Under the pieces are notes generated by a model, which saw nothing but the letters and a program-made list of their open reading frames with translations, searched no databases and was not told the origin of the DNA. A stretch of DNA of 11,375 bases from Candidatus Kapaibacterium sp. Its GTDB lineage: Bacteria > Bacteroidota > Ignavibacteria > Kapaibacteriales > UBA2268. The stretch is from positions 1 to 11,375 of the forward strand of contig JAQIDA010000327.1 in assembly GCA_027858275.1 (NCBI GenBank). The letters run 5' to 3'. Shown here in pieces: positions 10,856-11,375 of this stretch (its first letter is position 1; each line of letters opens with the position of its first letter). A program made the translations under genes and the position numbers.

Positions 10856-11375
10856 CATTAACTCCAATATTATTTTAAATAGTTTGTTTTCCATATAGTT
10901 AAGAAGTTTTTAAGCTCCTTTGATTTAGCGAGATATCTCATTAAAGATATACCACTGTTCACGATAATAAAGTCAAAATACATGCCGGTTATTCAAAATA
11001 TTAAACATATTTTCATAATCCACAGCATTCCAATAACGAAAATACAACATTTCCGCCTAACGGACAAGCATGATTTACAAAAGCATATACCAATATAACG
11101 AGACAATAATATGTCTGTTTGTTATGTATGGTTATATTTTGTTAATTTACATATAGTTAGCCTAACCGAGTACCTCTCTTATTCCAACATAATTATTTAA
11201 GTTATCTTAAAAAATATATTCTTTATTTTCCGCAACAATATATTATTGATTTTATCAGTTAAAATCTATATATTGCCCTCATGTTGTATCAAGTTATTTC
11301 TAATCAAAACTAGTATGCGGATATTCTTTCAAATATGCATATTTATTTTTCAAATTTTTTCTCAAATATAACTTA
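10856..11375. other. 520-base AT-rich upstream region without a gene
   Basis: All six frames are broken by frequent stops, and no tRNA or rRNA is visible. It holds the leader of the surface-protein unit, a perfect ten-base palindrome GAGATATCTC (10930-10939), a small GTTAG-C-CTAAC inverted repeat (11156-11166), and several promoter-like matches. One is TTTG-17 bases-TAGTTTTG on the minus strand (11333-11305), which is 450 bases from the gene. Matches of this sort are expected by chance in such AT-rich DNA. Confidence 0.7.
10942..10977 (-). promoter_or_regulatory. Candidate promoter for the surface-protein unit
   Basis: TTTGACT (10977-10971) followed by TATATCTTTA (10951-10942). It can be read as a sigma-70 type pair TTGACT-19 bases-TATATC, or as the Bacteroidota type TTTG-24 bases-TATCTTTA; both have a spacer longer than ideal. 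The same TATCTTTA occurs before the gene at 3174-3980. It would give a leader of about 80 bases containing the GAGATATCTC palindrome. Confidence 0.33.

Overview
The window looks like a piece of a chromosome from the FCB superphylum (Bacteroidota, Ignavibacteria, Kapabacteria, Cloacimonadota and relatives). Three things point there: a small secreted protein with a C-terminal YPNP...WDG sorting domain of the type IX secretion / FlgD-Ig type (10268-10855), a very long Sec-exported, low-complexity repeat protein of a kind common in those genomes (7207-10212), and a candidate promoter of the Bacteroidota type (TTTG ... TAnnTTTG) before nadB. I cannot place it in a phylum. No rRNA, tRNA, CRISPR array, phage or transposase gene is visible. 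Every convincing gene is on the minus strand, so the window reads biologically from right to left.

Right end (7139-11375): an AT-rich 520-base stretch without genes is followed by a likely two-gene surface unit. It comprises a 195-residue exported protein with a sorting domain and a 1001-residue exported protein with 23 ten-residue repeats plus a duplicated 50-residue unit. A clear intrinsic terminator closes it at 7139-7175. Between this unit and the next gene, 6512-7138 is packed with short, hairpin-forming repeats of four families, arranged partly as nested inverted repeats.

Middle (2493-6511): a large membrane protein combining a GT-C (TMTC-like) glycosyltransferase-type membrane domain with C-terminal TPR repeats. 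Then come a second repeat-containing gap (3981-4450) and a probable two-gene operon of an unrecognised five-helix membrane protein and a flavin reductase-like FMN protein. A strong, symmetrical terminator ends that operon at 2493-2531.

Left end (1-2412): nadB (L-aspartate oxidase, first step of NAD biosynthesis from aspartate) with its own candidate promoter. A third repeat cluster touches the nadB stop codon and seems to have replaced its C-terminal tail. After it come a DsrE/TusD-like sulfur-relay protein and the start of a small membrane protein that runs off the left edge.

The genes do not form one pathway. They read as several small independent housekeeping or surface transcription units separated by mobile-looking repeats. 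The most notable points are the ten-residue repeat array with an indel of exactly one unit, the nested palindromic repeat clusters, and the remodelled 3' end of nadB. I see no evidence for a wholly new multi-gene system.
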